Shown here piece by piece: positions 1 to 9,319 of a stretch of DNA of 50,415 nt. This DNA comes from Streptomyces sp. MUM 203J (lineage in GTDB: Bacteria; Actinomycetota; Actinomycetes; Streptomycetales; Streptomycetaceae): positions 1 to 50,415 of the forward strand of contig NZ_JADWYO010000046.1 in the NCBI RefSeq assembly GCF_022414595.1, written 5' to 3'. The stretch's first letter is position 1. Every line of letters starts with the position of its first letter. The position numbers and the translations under genes were made by a program. The notes below the pieces were generated by a model. The model ran no database searches and was not told where the DNA came from. It saw nothing but the letters and a program-made list of their open reading frames with translations.

Positions 1-135
1 TAGATCTTGGACGTCGCGAAGATCTGCTGGAAGTCCTCGGACGACAGCGACCCGGTCGTGAACGCGCACCGCGTCCGCGAGCGACGGCGGCGACGGCTCC
101 GGGTACAGCGGGGGCTGCTGCCCGTAGCCGTACAT
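1..135 (-). pseudogene. SseB-family protein, 5' end only, frameshifted
   Basis: The minus strand opens with an ATG at 135 followed by a Tyr/Gly/Gln/Pro-rich leader containing LYPEPSPPSLADAVR. This is typical of the N-terminus of Streptomyces SseB-domain proteins. The next family motif, TGSLSSEDFQQIFATSKIY, is present but in another frame. The two join if two bases are missing near positions 66-72, in the Ala-Phe step after DAVR. The rest lies outside the window. Family assignment rests on remembered motif similarity. The frameshift could be a sequencing error, since no second lesion is visible in this short piece. Confidence 0.5.
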
Positions 136-254
136 GTACGCAAGCGCACTGAGTGCGGCGGGGTCGCCGTGACCCGCACCGGTGTCCGCGCCCGGCCGGC
201 TCGGACCGGGACGTCGAGTGGTGGCCGCACCGGACACGGCTCATCCTGGAAGGT

Positions 255-1616
255 ATGTCACGCGAGGAACGCTCCTGTGACGTGGCGGTGGTGGGCGCCG
301 GCCTCTCCGGGCTCCGGACCGCCCGCGCGCTGTCGGCGGCCGGGGTCTCGGTCCTGGCGGTCGAGGCGCAGCGGCGCGTCGGCGGCCGCACCTACACCGT
401 CAACCTGGGGGACGGCCTCTTCGTCGACCACGGCGGCCAGTGGGTGAGCCCCGGTCAGGACCGCATCCAGGGACTGGCCCGCGAGCTGGGCATCGGCCTC
501 TTCCCCAGCTGGGACGACGGCCTCACCGTGCACTGGCACCACGGCGAACGCTCCGTCGCCACGGGGCTCTTCAGGGAGCACGCGGAGAAGTCCGCGGCGG
601 CCCTGCGCGAGGGAGCGGCGGAACTGACCCGCCTGGCGGCCGAGCTTCCCGAGGGCCGCCCGTGGGACGCCCCACGCGCTGCCGACTGGGACGCGGTCAC
701 CTTCCACGAGTGGCTCGACGGCCAGGTCGGCGACCCCGCCGCCCGCGCGGGCCTGGCGCGCTCCCTGGAGGGCGTCTTCGGCGGCGGCCCGGGCCGGACC
801 TCGCTGCTGGCCGCACTGGCCGTCGTCCGGTCCGGCGCACACGAGATCACCCGGCTCGTCGCGGACGGGGACCCGGGCCCGGAGCGCCGCTTCGTGGGCG
901 GGGCGCAGCAGCTCAGCACCCGCATGGCGGCGGAGCTGCCTGAGCCGGTGGTGCTGGACGCGCCGGTGTCGGCCGTCGGCCAGGACGCCCGCGGGGTGGT
1001 GATCGACTCTCGTACGACGACGGTCAGGGCGGCCCGCGCGGTCCTGTCCCCCGCGCCCGCCCTGACGGCCCGGATCCGCTACGACCCGCCGTTGCCCGCC
1101 GCCCGCGACCACCTGACCCAACGGATGCCCATGGGCTGGGTGATCAAGGCGCACTGCGTCTACCCGGAGCGCTTCTGGGCGCGGGAGGGGCTGTCCGGCA
1201 AGGTGGTCAGCGACGAGGGCGCGGTCCGGGCCACCGCGGACAACTCGCCTCCGCACGGCGCCCCGGGTGTGCTGGTGGCGTTCATCGAGGGCGCCCAGGC
1301 CCGCCGCCTCGCCCCGGCCCCGTACGAGGAGCGCCGCGCCGCCGTTCTGGCGGACCTCGCCCGCTACTTCGGCCCGGCCGCCGCCGCGCCGGTCTCGTAC
1401 CACGAGTGGTCCTGGGGCGACGATCCGTACACCAGAGGCGCGTACGGCGGCTACCTCACGCCTGGGGTCTGGACGGCCTACGGCCCCGCGCTGACGGCCC
1501 CCGTGGGCCGCCTGCACTGGACGGGCACGGAGACCGCCGCGACCTGGAACGGCAAACTGGAGGGCGCCGTGAGGGCGGGCGAACGGACGGCCGAGGAGGT
1601 CCTGGCCGCGCTGTAG
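255..1616 (+). CDS. FAD-dependent amine oxidase (monoamine oxidase type)
   Basis: A 453-aa flavoprotein of the amine oxidase family, which oxidises primary or secondary amines using FAD and O2; the substrate is not evident. The N-terminal dinucleotide-binding motif VVGAGLSGLRTARAL (about residues 12-26) is followed by the acidic strand end VEAQRRVGGRTYT, whose GGRT binds FAD. The C-terminal flavin motif is WTGTETAATWNGKLEGAVRAG. ATG 255 is chosen because a purine-rich GGAAGG lies just upstream and the Rossmann motif begins about ten residues in. The frame is open upstream to 153, but that extension has no family features. No signal peptide is visible, so it is cytoplasmic. It appears monocistronic and converges on the small zinc-ribbon gene. 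Confidence 0.9.
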   Translation: MSREERSCDVAVVGAGLSGLRTARALSAAGVSVLAVEAQRRVGGRTYTVNLGDGLFVDHGGQWVSPGQDRIQGLARELGIGLFPSWDDGLTVHWHHGERSVATGLFREHAEKSAAALREGAAELTRLAAELPEGRPWDAPRAADWDAVTFHEWLDGQVGDPAARAGLARSLEGVFGGGPGRTSLLAALAVVRSGAHEITRLVADGDPGPERRFVGGAQQLSTRMAAELPEPVVLDAPVSAVGQDARGVVIDSRTTTVRAARAVLSPAPALTARIRYDPPLPAARDHLTQRMPMGWVIKAHCVYPERFWAREGLSGKVVSDEGAVRATADNSPPHGAPGVLVAFIEGAQARRLAPAPYEERRAAVLADLARYFGPAAAAPVSYHEWSWGDDPYTRGAYGGYLTPGVWTAYGPALTAPVGRLHWTGTETAATWNGKLEGAVRAGERTAEEVLAAL

Positions 1617-1646
1617 GCGACGGCCCCGCAACCGGGTGCCCCGATG

Positions 1647-1985
1647 TCAGCCGGAGCGCGGTCCGGCGTGCCTCAGGTGGCTCGTCCCACAGGCCAGGCA
1701 CACCCACCAGTCCACCCACCCCCCGGTGTCCTCCAGCCGCCGAGGGGCGCTCGCGACCGTCGACTCCTCCGCGCCGCAGAAGGGGCAGTCCCCCTCGTCC
1801 CCCTCCAGGCGGCGCATCGCCACCAGCCGCTCGCCCTCACCCCTCTGGCAGCCGACCCACCCGCACCCGGAGCACTCCCACCACAGCTCCGACCGGGGCA
1901 CGGGCGGCCTCCCGCCCCACCCGTTCCGTGCGCACACGACCCGCCGCCGGGCCAACTCCCCCATGCATTCAACGCATTGAGGCAC
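1647..1985 (-). CDS. small multi-CxxC (zinc-ribbon-like) protein
   Basis: A 112-aa cysteine-rich protein with four CxxC pairs: CVEC near the start, CSGC at mid-protein, CPFC, and CLAC near the end. Single cysteines lie between them. Paired CxxC knuckles of this spacing typically bind two zinc ions. No catalytic domain is visible, so a nucleic-acid or protein-binding role is only an inference. The start is ambiguous between GTG 1991 and GTG 1985; the latter has a better-spaced GGGGG. Its 5' end overlaps the 3' end of the acetyltransferase remnant, suggesting the two were once translationally coupled. Confidence 0.6.
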   Translation of the reverse strand: MPQCVECMGELARRRVVCARNGWGGRPPVPRSELWWECSGCGWVGCQRGEGERLVAMRRLEGDEGDCPFCGAEESTVASAPRRLEDTGGWVDWWVCLACGTSHLRHAGPRSG

Positions 1986-2492
1986 CCTCACCGCCCCCTG
2001 AAGTCTTCCCCGGCCCCTCAGGCCGCCCCCGGTGCCGGAACCACTCCGGAGCCAGGACCGACATCAGCACGGCGTCCACCCGCTCGCCCTCCCACAACAG
2101 CGCATCGCGCATCACTCCCTCGGCCACGAAGCCCGCCTTCTCGTAGACGCGCCGGGCCCGTGCGTTGAACACGCACACCTCCAGCGAGATCCGGCGCAGC
2201 CTCAGCGTCTCGAAGCCGTGGCCGACGATGAGCCGCGTCGCCTCGGTCCCCAGACCGCGCCCGTACACGCCCGGCACGAGGCTATGCGGAAACTGCAGCT
2301 CCCGTTGTCCTGATCCCACCCGTTGAGCACCGCCCCGCCGACGACGTGCCCCCTCGCCCGCTCGACGACCGCGAGATCCAGCCGGTCGTCCTGGTCCCCA
2401 CGGGTGCCGTACCAGCCGCGAAGCCACGCCCCGTCGACGTCGGCGCCGAGGTGGCTGCCCGTCAGCCGCGACGGCTCCGCGTCCCGCAACAT
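1969..2492 (-). pseudogene. GNAT N-acetyltransferase, N-truncated and frameshifted
   Basis: Two minus-strand frames together give a GNAT acetyltransferase. The upstream frame (2492 to about 2285) reads LRDAEPSRLTGSH through VVGGAVLNGWDQDNGSCSFR. The downstream frame continues LVPGVYGRGLGTEATRLIV, the acetyl-CoA pyrophosphate loop (R/Q-x-x-G-x-G/A), then a C-terminal VYEKAGFVAEGV motif. The join needs a one-base shift at about 2279-2285. Roughly the first 20 residues of the family are missing: homology stops at 2492, about ten bases from where the tpg relic begins on the other strand. That marks a recombination junction. The product is probably non-functional. Confidence 0.75.
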
Positions 2493-2501
2493 CGGCAGCA
2501 G

Positions 2502-3159
2502 CGTTCACGCGCCCCGTCTCCAAGTCCGCCGACGCGCAGATGCGCTACCTCGTCAGGAAGCACGGCGGCCGCACGAAGCCGGTGGCCGAACTGCTCGGCA
2601 TCAGCCAGCGCACGGTCGAGCGGTATGTGAAGAACCAGATCAAAAAGCCCCGGCCGGAGCTCGCCGAGCGCCTCGAACGCGAAATGCGCACGCGTCGGCA
2701 GCCGCAGATCAGGGCCAGGGCCAAGAATGCGGCCACCACGAGCGGCATCATGATCGATGTCCGAGCCAGATTCGGCTACACCGCCGCCCCCGGCAGCACC
2801 GACCAGGCCCGCGTGCGCCACCTCACCCTCGCCTTGCCGCCCCACCACGCCGCCCGCCTCCTTGCAGCCCAGGAGGCCGACGGCACCGAGGACCAGCTCC
2901 GCCAGGTCGCGGCCGAGGCCTGGGCGAGATCTACTTCCGCAACAACGGACACCGCGCCCACGGCCTCGAAGTCCAACTCAACGACATCGTCGGCCTCCAG
3001 TTCGAACTGCAACCGGACAGGGCCGGGCCCGAACAGGAAGCAGGAAGCAGGAAGCAGGAAGTGAGCATGGCAGTTGTCACCGGGGCCACCGGACGGCGAG
3101 TGCTGAGCAGGGACCGCGATACGGTCTCCGCCGTCCACCGCGGCTTCCTGCCCAGCTGA
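2502..3159 (+). pseudogene. tpg: relic of telomere-associated terminal protein Tpg
   Basis: Tpg is the protein covalently capping 5' ends of linear Streptomyces chromosomes and plasmids, recruited with Tap. Visible family signatures are AFTRPVSKSADAQ (2502-2540), RYLVRKHGG, a helix-turn-helix with AELLGISQRTVERYVK, RPELAERLEREMRTR, and RARFGYTAAPGSTD. After RQVAAE (about 2918) the family sequence continues in another frame as GLGEIYFRNNGHRAHGLEVQ. This fits loss of one G in a G run (GAGGCC for GAGGGCC). The N-terminal ~20 residues are missing at the acetyltransferase junction. No Tap gene accompanies it. Family recognition is strong; inactivity is inferred from two independent lesions. Confidence 0.85.
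3034..3061. repeat. four tandem CAGGAAG heptamers
   Basis: CAGGAAG occurs four times head to tail without interruption just beyond the conserved end of the Tpg relic. In the tpg frame it encodes Gln/Glu/Ala/Gly/Ser/Arg/Lys-rich residues. It looks like a slippage-prone microsatellite and may have altered the native Tpg C-terminus. Confidence 0.9.
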
Positions 3160-3846
3160 CGCTCGGCTTCCACCACCCCCACCGGCTGCCGGCCTCTGCC
3201 GCACAGGGGGTGCAGGCCTGGGAGGTGCACATCGGGAACACCGTGACCAAGGGCGGCCCCGCCGCCTCTGGGACCTCTTGGAGGACATCCTCGAGCGTCT
3301 CAACTGGACCGATACTCCCCCCGGTATACGGCGCCGACGTCGTCATCACCCCCGAGAGGAAGACCACCCTGGCCCGGCTGTGGCTGGGCGGCCACCCCGC
3401 AGCTCCAGCCTCCGCTTCCCTCTTCGCCCCCAGCTCCCGGCCGGGGGGGGCGCAGTCCTGAGCGGCACCGCGCATACGGCGAACGCCGCCGAGAGCCTCG
3501 GCCGGGGCGGATGTGTCCCGGCCTCTGCTCCGAAGGCCCGTCTCGGCCAGCACGGTGGCGGGTGCACGAAAGGCAGCCGCGCCGCGCCCGGTCCACATCC
3601 GTCGACGGCCCTGGCTGGTCCTCGCCACCCGGCTGCCCGCCGACGGGCTCTGCCCAGACGCCGGACCGCGGCCCGCTGACCGCGGTCCCGGTCCGGGTGC
3701 AGCGCGGGACGGTCGGCAGGGCATGGGGCTGCGGGCTCGACCGATGTGCCCCGGCCCGGAATCATCCCGTACCGGTCTCGGCTCCAGTGGCGCGTGGGGG
3801 GTCGGCTGGTCGCGTTGCTGGTGCGTTCGGGGTGCGCTGTGGACGT
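3160..3846. other. decayed region without an intact gene
   Basis: No frame here has sustained coding character. The best trace is a plus-strand piece at about 3262-3318 reading WDLLEDILERLNWTDTPP. It continues one base out of phase as VYGADVVITPERKTTLARLWLGGH (about 3320-3400). This looks like a frameshifted fragment of one protein that I do not recognise. Beyond 3400 I see only G/C-rich sequence with accidental open frames. Confidence 0.4.
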
Positions 3847-4380
3847 TCACGGCGCGCTGCCGACGAGGCCGGCCAGCGCGTGGGCGGACTCGGCGGTGAG
3901 CCGGTAGAAGCCCTGTAGGCTGACCGAGCGCTCCAGGCGGCCGTCCACCACATACTTGAGGGTGCGGGTCTTGCCCCGGGCGTTGCGCCAGGTGAGCGTC
4001 GGCAGCAGGTCACCGGGGACCTGCATGTCGAAGCGTACGGGTGTCGCATCCACGTGGACCGCGGTGGCACCGCAGCCGCCGGCGCCGAGCATCGACCAGT
4101 CGCCATGCCCAGGGAACGACGGGTCCTGCCACGTTTTCGGGGCCGTGCCGCAGCAGTCGCCGCGTTCCATGTCGACAATCCGCATGTGGGACACCACGAA
4201 CACCTCGCACCGGTTGACGTGCAGCGCGTACACGTCGTCGCCGGTGCGGGCTCCCGTCCAGGCGGGCAGGGACTGGTGAACGCCGGAGTAGGCGACCGGT
4301 GGGCTCTCCCCCACGCGGCCGGCCTTACGCAGGGCACGGCACGTGTCATGGGTCCACAGGACGGTGAAAGCATCAGACAT
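3847..4380 (-). CDS. conserved hypothetical protein (177 aa)
   Basis: A 177-aa soluble protein of unknown function, starting MSDAFTVLWTHDTCRAL. It has a mid-protein cluster of Cys and His (ERGDCCGT, LGAGGCGATAVHVD) and a C-terminal basic strand pair (TLTWRNARGKTRTLKYVVDG). No transmembrane segment, signal peptide or known catalytic motif is evident. Third-position G/C bias and a clean ATG support a real gene. It is followed on the same strand, after a ~115-bp gap, by another uncharacterised gene (4496-4966). Shared transcription is possible but the order gives no functional clue. Confidence 0.6.
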   Translation of the reverse strand: MSDAFTVLWTHDTCRALRKAGRVGESPPVAYSGVHQSLPAWTGARTGDDVYALHVNRCEVFVVSHMRIVDMERGDCCGTAPKTWQDPSFPGHGDWSMLGAGGCGATAVHVDATPVRFDMQVPGDLLPTLTWRNARGKTRTLKYVVDGRLERSVSLQGFYRLTAESAHALAGLVGSAP

Positions 4381-4495
4381 GCGGTGATCGTATGGACGAG
4401 GACTGACAGCCCCTGTGTGTCCGGCTGCGGGCCGGCGAGCACAGGGATCCGAAGTCCTGGCCGGTCACCGGGGTTCTGCGGCAACGACGTCGCCC

Positions 4496-4966
4496 TCAAA
4501 GCCACATGACCTCGCCATCTCGAACCACCAAGGGCTCGAACTGGTCCGACTCACAACCCCTGGTCCAGCCCAGGCGGACCGTGCCGAGGGCACGGTGCCG
4601 GTCATCCGCCTTCGTGGCCAGCCAGCTCAGCAGTTCACCAGTGCGGTCGAATTCGTCGGGATGGATCTCCTGCCGGACAGTCAGGGCCCATGTACCGCAA
4701 CGGGCGCCTTCAGCTCGTAGCAACACCGCGACGAGCGCTCCGCCCACCTTCCATGCCTCGCCGTGCTGACTCAGCAGAGGCACGGGGTCGTCCACCATGA
4801 CGGGGTCGCCGCGATCATCCTCCACGACTGTCGGGAACGCGGGCACGATGCGGAGACTCTCCGGCTTGGGACCCAGACCAAAATGCCACCGAAGCTCTGC
4901 AAGTTCCTCGTCAGACAGTTCCTCACGCAGATTCAGCGCGATCGAGAGTTCGTAGATGTCTGCCAT
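4496..4966 (-). CDS. conserved hypothetical protein (156 aa)
   Basis: A 156-aa acidic soluble protein starting MADIYELSIALNLREELSDEELAELRWHFGLG, a helical N-terminus, followed by a beta-rich core with TWALTVRQEIHPDEFDRTGELLSWLA. Such small acidic proteins are common in Streptomyces accessory regions and resemble immunity or adaptor proteins in style, but I cannot assign a family. ATG 4966 gives the full conserved-looking N-terminus. It lies upstream of the 177-aa hypothetical gene on the same strand. Confidence 0.65.
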   Translation of the reverse strand: MADIYELSIALNLREELSDEELAELRWHFGLGPKPESLRIVPAFPTVVEDDRGDPVMVDDPVPLLSQHGEAWKVGGALVAVLLRAEGARCGTWALTVRQEIHPDEFDRTGELLSWLATKADDRHRALGTVRLGWTRGCESDQFEPLVVRDGEVMWL

Positions 4967-5132
4967 AACGGCAAGCTATCGCCCCAGTACGACAATGCCA
5001 CCGGCGATGTGACTCGGCATCCCGTCACAACTAGACAGCATCGAGTTACCGAGGAAACGAGGATCCACACCGGCACCCGAGCTCGAGCCGAGGAACCCGC
5101 CAAAGCGGGATGACCCCGACAGCGGCAGCAGG

Positions 5133-5843
5133 TCAGCGGGCCTCGGCTGGCTCGCCAGGCACCGCGGCAGGACGCAGCACGGTCAGAGCATCGTCCCGGC
5201 ATGCGACCATCGCGAAGGAGAACCTGTCCACCTCCAGGCACAGGTCGACATCGTCGGGATGAACACCCCGATATCCACGTCGCACGCCGTCGGCAAGGTC
5301 AGCGGCTGCCCGAGAAGTCCTCGCACGGTCGAGATACGGGGCCACCTCGGCATCGCCTCCGGCGAGATGCTGACCGATGTATTCAGCGCAGGCCAGGTCC
5401 TCGGCGGCCCGGCCATCGTCGCCGGCGACCACCAACGTCACCGGCCCGGAACCATCAGTCTTCAGCAACCGCGCTGTCGCGCCGGCCACGACGAAACTCG
5501 CGCACAGGACCAGCGGCGCGCTCGCGACGGCCAGCGCGCCGACGGTTCCGGCCGTCGTCTTCTGCACCACCGTGCGACCGGCCAGATCAAGCGACCTGAT
5601 CAAACCGGGTGAGTTCACCGTGTCGAAGCACGCCGCCGGGGCACAGTCCTTGAGAGCCGGTCAACCGGGACGGATCTCCTTCAGGGCCAGTGCCTCACCG
5701 TCGGACGAGGCCAGGACGATCTTCTCGGCACTACGCGAGAGCACCCAGGCAGCCACGGTGAAGGCCCGCATCACATCGACGACGACCGCAACGCGCGGCA
5801 CATCAGCCAGCTCCGTAACCCCGACGAAGCGATGATCCATCTC
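5133..5843 (-). pseudogene. comB: 2-phosphosulfolactate phosphatase (ComB family) with in-frame TGA
   Basis: ComB-type proteins hydrolyse phosphosulfolactate and related phosphate esters. From ATG 5843 the N-terminal part reads MDHRFVGVTELADVP then VAVVVDVMRAFTVAAW, the family's Mg-binding VxDVxRA region. It stops at TGA 5661-5663 after EIRPG. The same frame then continues PALKDC...FDTVNSPGLIRSLDLAG and on through FVVAGATARLL, GDDGRAAEDLACAEYI and the C-terminus. Homologues carry Trp where the TGA stands, so a single TGG-to-TGA change explains the break. Repaired length is about 236 codons, normal for the family. The downstream piece could restart at GTG 5618 but would lack the metal site. 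Confidence 0.8.
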
Positions 5844-6047
5844 ATCATTCTCATCGAAACCGAATCGCTGACGATACCGTGCCATCCAGCGACCGTCACC
5901 GAGTCGTGGGACAGGGTGGTGCCGTCATCTGGCATCAGCATCCGCGTCTCTACTGATCACCAACTGCCGCCGGAACCAGTCGACAAACGCTGTTCCCATG
6001 AGGCGTCCCGGATTGGGGCTCGCGTACAGCAGGGCCCCGGGGTCGGC

Positions 6048-6428
6048 TCAGCTAAGCCCTTCGAAACGGAACCGGGTCGAGCGCGCGGTCTCGGGGCGGC
6101 CGCTCCAGCAGAGGTCGATGGGGGCTCCCGGTTCCAGACGTTCGGGGTTGAAGGCGAGAAAGCGGTAGTGGGTGGAGTCCACCTCGGCGACCTCGGTCAC
6201 GAGTGTGGTGCCGACTTGCAGGGCCGGGCCGAGTGCGCGAGCCGGAATGGGAGCGCTGGTTTCCACCAGGAATTCCACCACGGCCCCGCCCTCGGGCAGT
6301 GCCGAGCGGAAGTTGCGGAACTGGGGCGGCTCGTAGCGGATCGACCGGGTGTCGATCGACAGCACGTCTGGGAGCTCGTGGCGTTCTCGCGGCGCTGGAG
6401 GTTCGAGTTCGCCAGGGTCGTTCGTCAT
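6048..6428 (-). CDS. hypothetical protein downstream of the truncated hydrolase (126 aa)
   Basis: A 126-aa protein with a beta-rich sequence (IDTRSIRYEPPQFRNFRSAL, then FLVETSAPIPARALGPALQV) and no membrane segment. ATG 6428 is preceded by GGAG at good spacing and sits 13 bp after the hydrolase stop, so the two form an operon. The content suggests a small beta-sandwich accessory domain, but no family is recognised. It is intact even though the gene before it lacks its N-terminal half. Confidence 0.6.
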   Translation of the reverse strand: MTNDPGELEPPAPRERHELPDVLSIDTRSIRYEPPQFRNFRSALPEGGAVVEFLVETSAPIPARALGPALQVGTTLVTEVAEVDSTHYRFLAFNPERLEPGAPIDLCWSGRPETARSTRFRFEGLS

Positions 6429-6441
6429 TGATGATGCTCCT

Positions 6442-7518
6442 TCAGAGCGGCTGGACCAGCTGGAGGTCGTCGAAGGCCAGGGCGCGGCGTCCTTGGCGGT
6501 TGTACTCGATGAGGACTGCCTGGATACGGTGGAGGCGGATGTCCGGGTTCGCGGCCCGGAAGCACTCGGGGCGGAACCGCAGGGTCTTGAGCATGGTATT
6601 GATGATGTCGGGGCGGTCGAACGGGCGGGGCACGCCGCCCACGGAGTCGGAATCGACCCATGCCGTGAGGCCTTCGATGTCCTCGAGCCCCAGCCGGAAA
6701 CCGGTGGCGTCCGGCGGCAGTTGCCCTTCGGCGACTTCAGCAGCGCGCAGCCAGAGCTCGGCGCCGCTGAAGTCCAAGGAGCGTACGGACGAGCGGAAGA
6801 TCCCGCCGGTCTCCTTCGGTTCCATGACCATGCCGACACTGAGCCCGAAGAAGGACTGGTTGAAGGCAGCGGACACTTGGTCGAACGGATACTCGTCGGC
6901 AACCATGCCTCCGGACTGCGTGGTCGGCAGCCCGAGTGAGTTGGTGCCGATTCCGTTGCGGTCCTCGTGGTCGTCGATGGTGGGGGAACCTTCGTATGCG
7001 AAGGACTGCTGGACGAGGGAGGTGAGGACTCCGGTCGGCCGTTGCTGCCCGTCGAGGAAGACGTGCGTGCCGTGGCCGAGCAGCCGGGAGCGGAAGAAGG
7101 CCGTCCCGTAGACGTCGAGGACGCGTTCGTGCTCGCCCCGGGAGACCACGGCCGTCACCCCGTCGTCGAAGAGCCACTGACGGTTGAAGAAGTTGTGGTT
7201 GGTGCTGTGCACGTACTGCTGGGACTTGTACGGGCTCGGCTTGGCGCGGTCGTAGAACTGCGCCCCGTTGTTGTCGACTACATCGCCATCGGAGGCGGGA
7301 AGGATCGTCATGAAGGCGTAGCCGTCCCGCTCGATCGTGGGCATGCCGGCCCAGTAGCGGAAGTTGGTCGGCGCCAGCGCGAGCACAGCCTGGATGGTGA
7401 CCCCGATCGCGGGGAGGACAGTCGGGAGGGTGACCACCGCATCCCCGCCGCGGGAGTCCACAGGAAGTGGACCAGAGCCGGAGAACGGGAGTCGTCTGTC
7501 GACGGCTTCGGGAGTCAC
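6442..7518 (-). pseudogene. alpha/beta-hydrolase C-terminal portion, N-terminally truncated
   Basis: The 358-aa frame matches the C-terminal half of large actinobacterial secreted lipase/hydrolase-like proteins. It has ALAPTNFRYWAGMP, then FMTILPASDGDVVDNNGAQFYD, HSTNHNFFNRQW (a catalytic-His-like motif), VDDHE and a long beta-rich tail ending RALAFDDLQLVQPL. The nucleophile elbow (G-x-S-x-G) and signal peptide expected before this part are absent. The apparent N-terminus (about the first 25 residues) has no family character and abuts the divergent DUF4241 gene. I infer loss of the catalytic N-terminus by deletion. Family naming is by remembered motifs, so the exact substrate is unknown. Confidence 0.6.
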
Positions 7519-7738
7519 TGAGTGCCTGCGTCTGAGCGGTCCTTGACAGAGTGGCGCCTGCGGCTGAACGGATCACGCTGGCAAGCTACTCGCTGAGCGG
7601 GCCATGGACCGGATCACCGGCACGACCGTTTGCGCGCCGGAGCTGGCCCCCGCCCGCCCCGTAAGGTCGTTGTCACAGGCAACGGCTACCTTGCAGCTCA
7701 GCGCAGAACCAAGGCAGGCTGCAGGGACGGGAGCGGTA

Positions 7739-9043
7739 ATGGTCGTCGAGGTGGGGTACGCGCAGGCGTGGGACCTGGAGGCTTGTGTGCCCCGGCGGCC
7801 GATATCCGCCGAGGAGGCCCGGGAGCGGGATGCCGCCGGGCTTCCGTACGTGGTGGTGTACCGGGAGCCGGGCCGGGGGGCTCCGCTGGAAGTCCGGCTC
7901 GTCTCCTGGCGGGACCACTACGTCGGGCTATGGGTCTACGACGCCCAGGGGCGCCGCACCCACGAGCTGGACATGCGGCTGCTGGACGACCCGTCGCGGC
8001 TGCTGCGCCGTTACTCCGTCGGCTGGTACTACACAGGCCCGGAGACGGCGGAGTTCGACGAGACGTGCCCACGCATCACCGTGGACCTCTTCCCGGACGG
8101 GAGGGGCCGACGGACGGAGGAGCGGCAGGGGCAGGGCGGGGGCTCCTACGTCACCTCGCCCGGACTCCGGGATGACGAGCGCTGGACGGATCGCCCCGCC
8201 TTCGGGGAGTGGCCGCTGCTCTCGGCCCGGGTGCACGGGCTCGTCGAGCCGCCGGTCTTCGAGGCGGCTGAGGTGGTCGAGGCAGCCGAGCCAGGTGACG
8301 GAGACGCCCCCGCCACCTGCTGGCGTCCGCCGCGCCCCGCGCAGCCCGGGCCGATCAACGAGTTGTTCCGGCCCGGGGCGCGCGTGACCGACGGGTACCA
8401 CCCCGAGATGACCGTCGTGGAGCCGCGCCGGGTCGGCGCCCTGCGCGTCCCCAGCGGGCTGCTGGCCGTCTCCGGCCCGGACATCGACCACGGCGACGGG
8501 CCGCGCATCACGGTCCCCGTCCCGCCCGGGCAGTACGTACTCGACGAGGCGCAGGTCCGCTTCAGCTATCACTGCGAGTGGCGGAACGCCGAGGTCACGA
8601 CCACACAACCCACGGCCGTCCGCCTGCTCGTCAGCGAGACCCCCGCTGCGACCTGGGAGATGGCCCTCGGTCCGGACGACGATCCCCGGCTGTTCATCGA
8701 AAATCAGACAGCCGGCTTCGACACCGACGGCGCCACCGGCTGCTTCGCCGACGCCGACGCCTGGGAACCGCTCATCGCGCTCTTCGAGCGGGGGCTGATC
8801 CAGGGGGAGCCGGACCTGGACGGATACGAGGACATCGACGACGGTTCCATGTTCATGCAGCGCACCTGGGACGAGGCTTCCGGCGGCGAACTCATGGCCT
8901 TCGCGACGAGTGGGGACGGTACCCACCCGGTCTGGGTCGGCCGTTCCGAGGCCGGTGAGGTGATCGGCGTCGTGGTGCTGGTGGAGGGGACGCCCGAGCT
9001 GCTCCCGGAGGGGCACGGAACCCCCACCGATGCGGCAGTGTAG
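7739..9043 (+). CDS. DUF4241-like C-terminal domain protein (434 aa)
   Basis: A 434-aa soluble protein. The N-terminal ~190 residues form an uncharacterised beta-rich domain (VVVYREPGRGAPLEVRLVSW, GLWVYDAQGRRTHELDMRLL). The C-terminal ~230 residues resemble DUF4241: VGALRVPSGLLAVSGPDI, VPVPPGQYVLDEAQV, SETPAATWEMALG, and GFDTDGATGCFADADAW. DUF4241 proteins are often found in conflict or toxin-immunity contexts in bacteria, so immunity is a possible role. ATG 7739 has GGGAG upstream; the frame is open to 7604 but the extra residues look non-native. It is divergent from the truncated hydrolase and ends before the hairpin at 9320. Confidence 0.65.
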   Translation: MVVEVGYAQAWDLEACVPRRPISAEEARERDAAGLPYVVVYREPGRGAPLEVRLVSWRDHYVGLWVYDAQGRRTHELDMRLLDDPSRLLRRYSVGWYYTGPETAEFDETCPRITVDLFPDGRGRRTEERQGQGGGSYVTSPGLRDDERWTDRPAFGEWPLLSARVHGLVEPPVFEAAEVVEAAEPGDGDAPATCWRPPRPAQPGPINELFRPGARVTDGYHPEMTVVEPRRVGALRVPSGLLAVSGPDIDHGDGPRITVPVPPGQYVLDEAQVRFSYHCEWRNAEVTTTQPTAVRLLVSETPAATWEMALGPDDDPRLFIENQTAGFDTDGATGCFADADAWEPLIALFERGLIQGEPDLDGYEDIDDGSMFMQRTWDEASGGELMAFATSGDGTHPVWVGRSEAGEVIGVVVLVEGTPELLPEGHGTPTDAAV

Positions 9044-9319
9044 GCAGAGGGCCCTGACTGCGGGCGCAGTCGCCAGCCCTGTTGCAGCTGGTGACGATCC
9101 ACGTCACGCTGCGGTTCCGGGACGGCGGCCCGGCCGGGGAAAACACCCGGCCGGACGGCAACGTCGCACTGGTGAAGTACCGGAGCTGGGTGGGCATCCA
9201 CGGCAGCCGGGGCCGGTGGCCATCACGCTGGAGCTGCTGCGCACATGGACGCAGCAGCGCGGTGAGTAAGTTCACCGCGCTGGCTGAACACACGTCACCG
9301 CGCCTGTGTCCAGGCAGGG

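Noticed and set aside
258..1631. Long open frame antisense to the amine oxidase
   Set aside because: A shadow frame caused by G/C-rich third positions; Arg/Gly/Ala-rich and without motifs.
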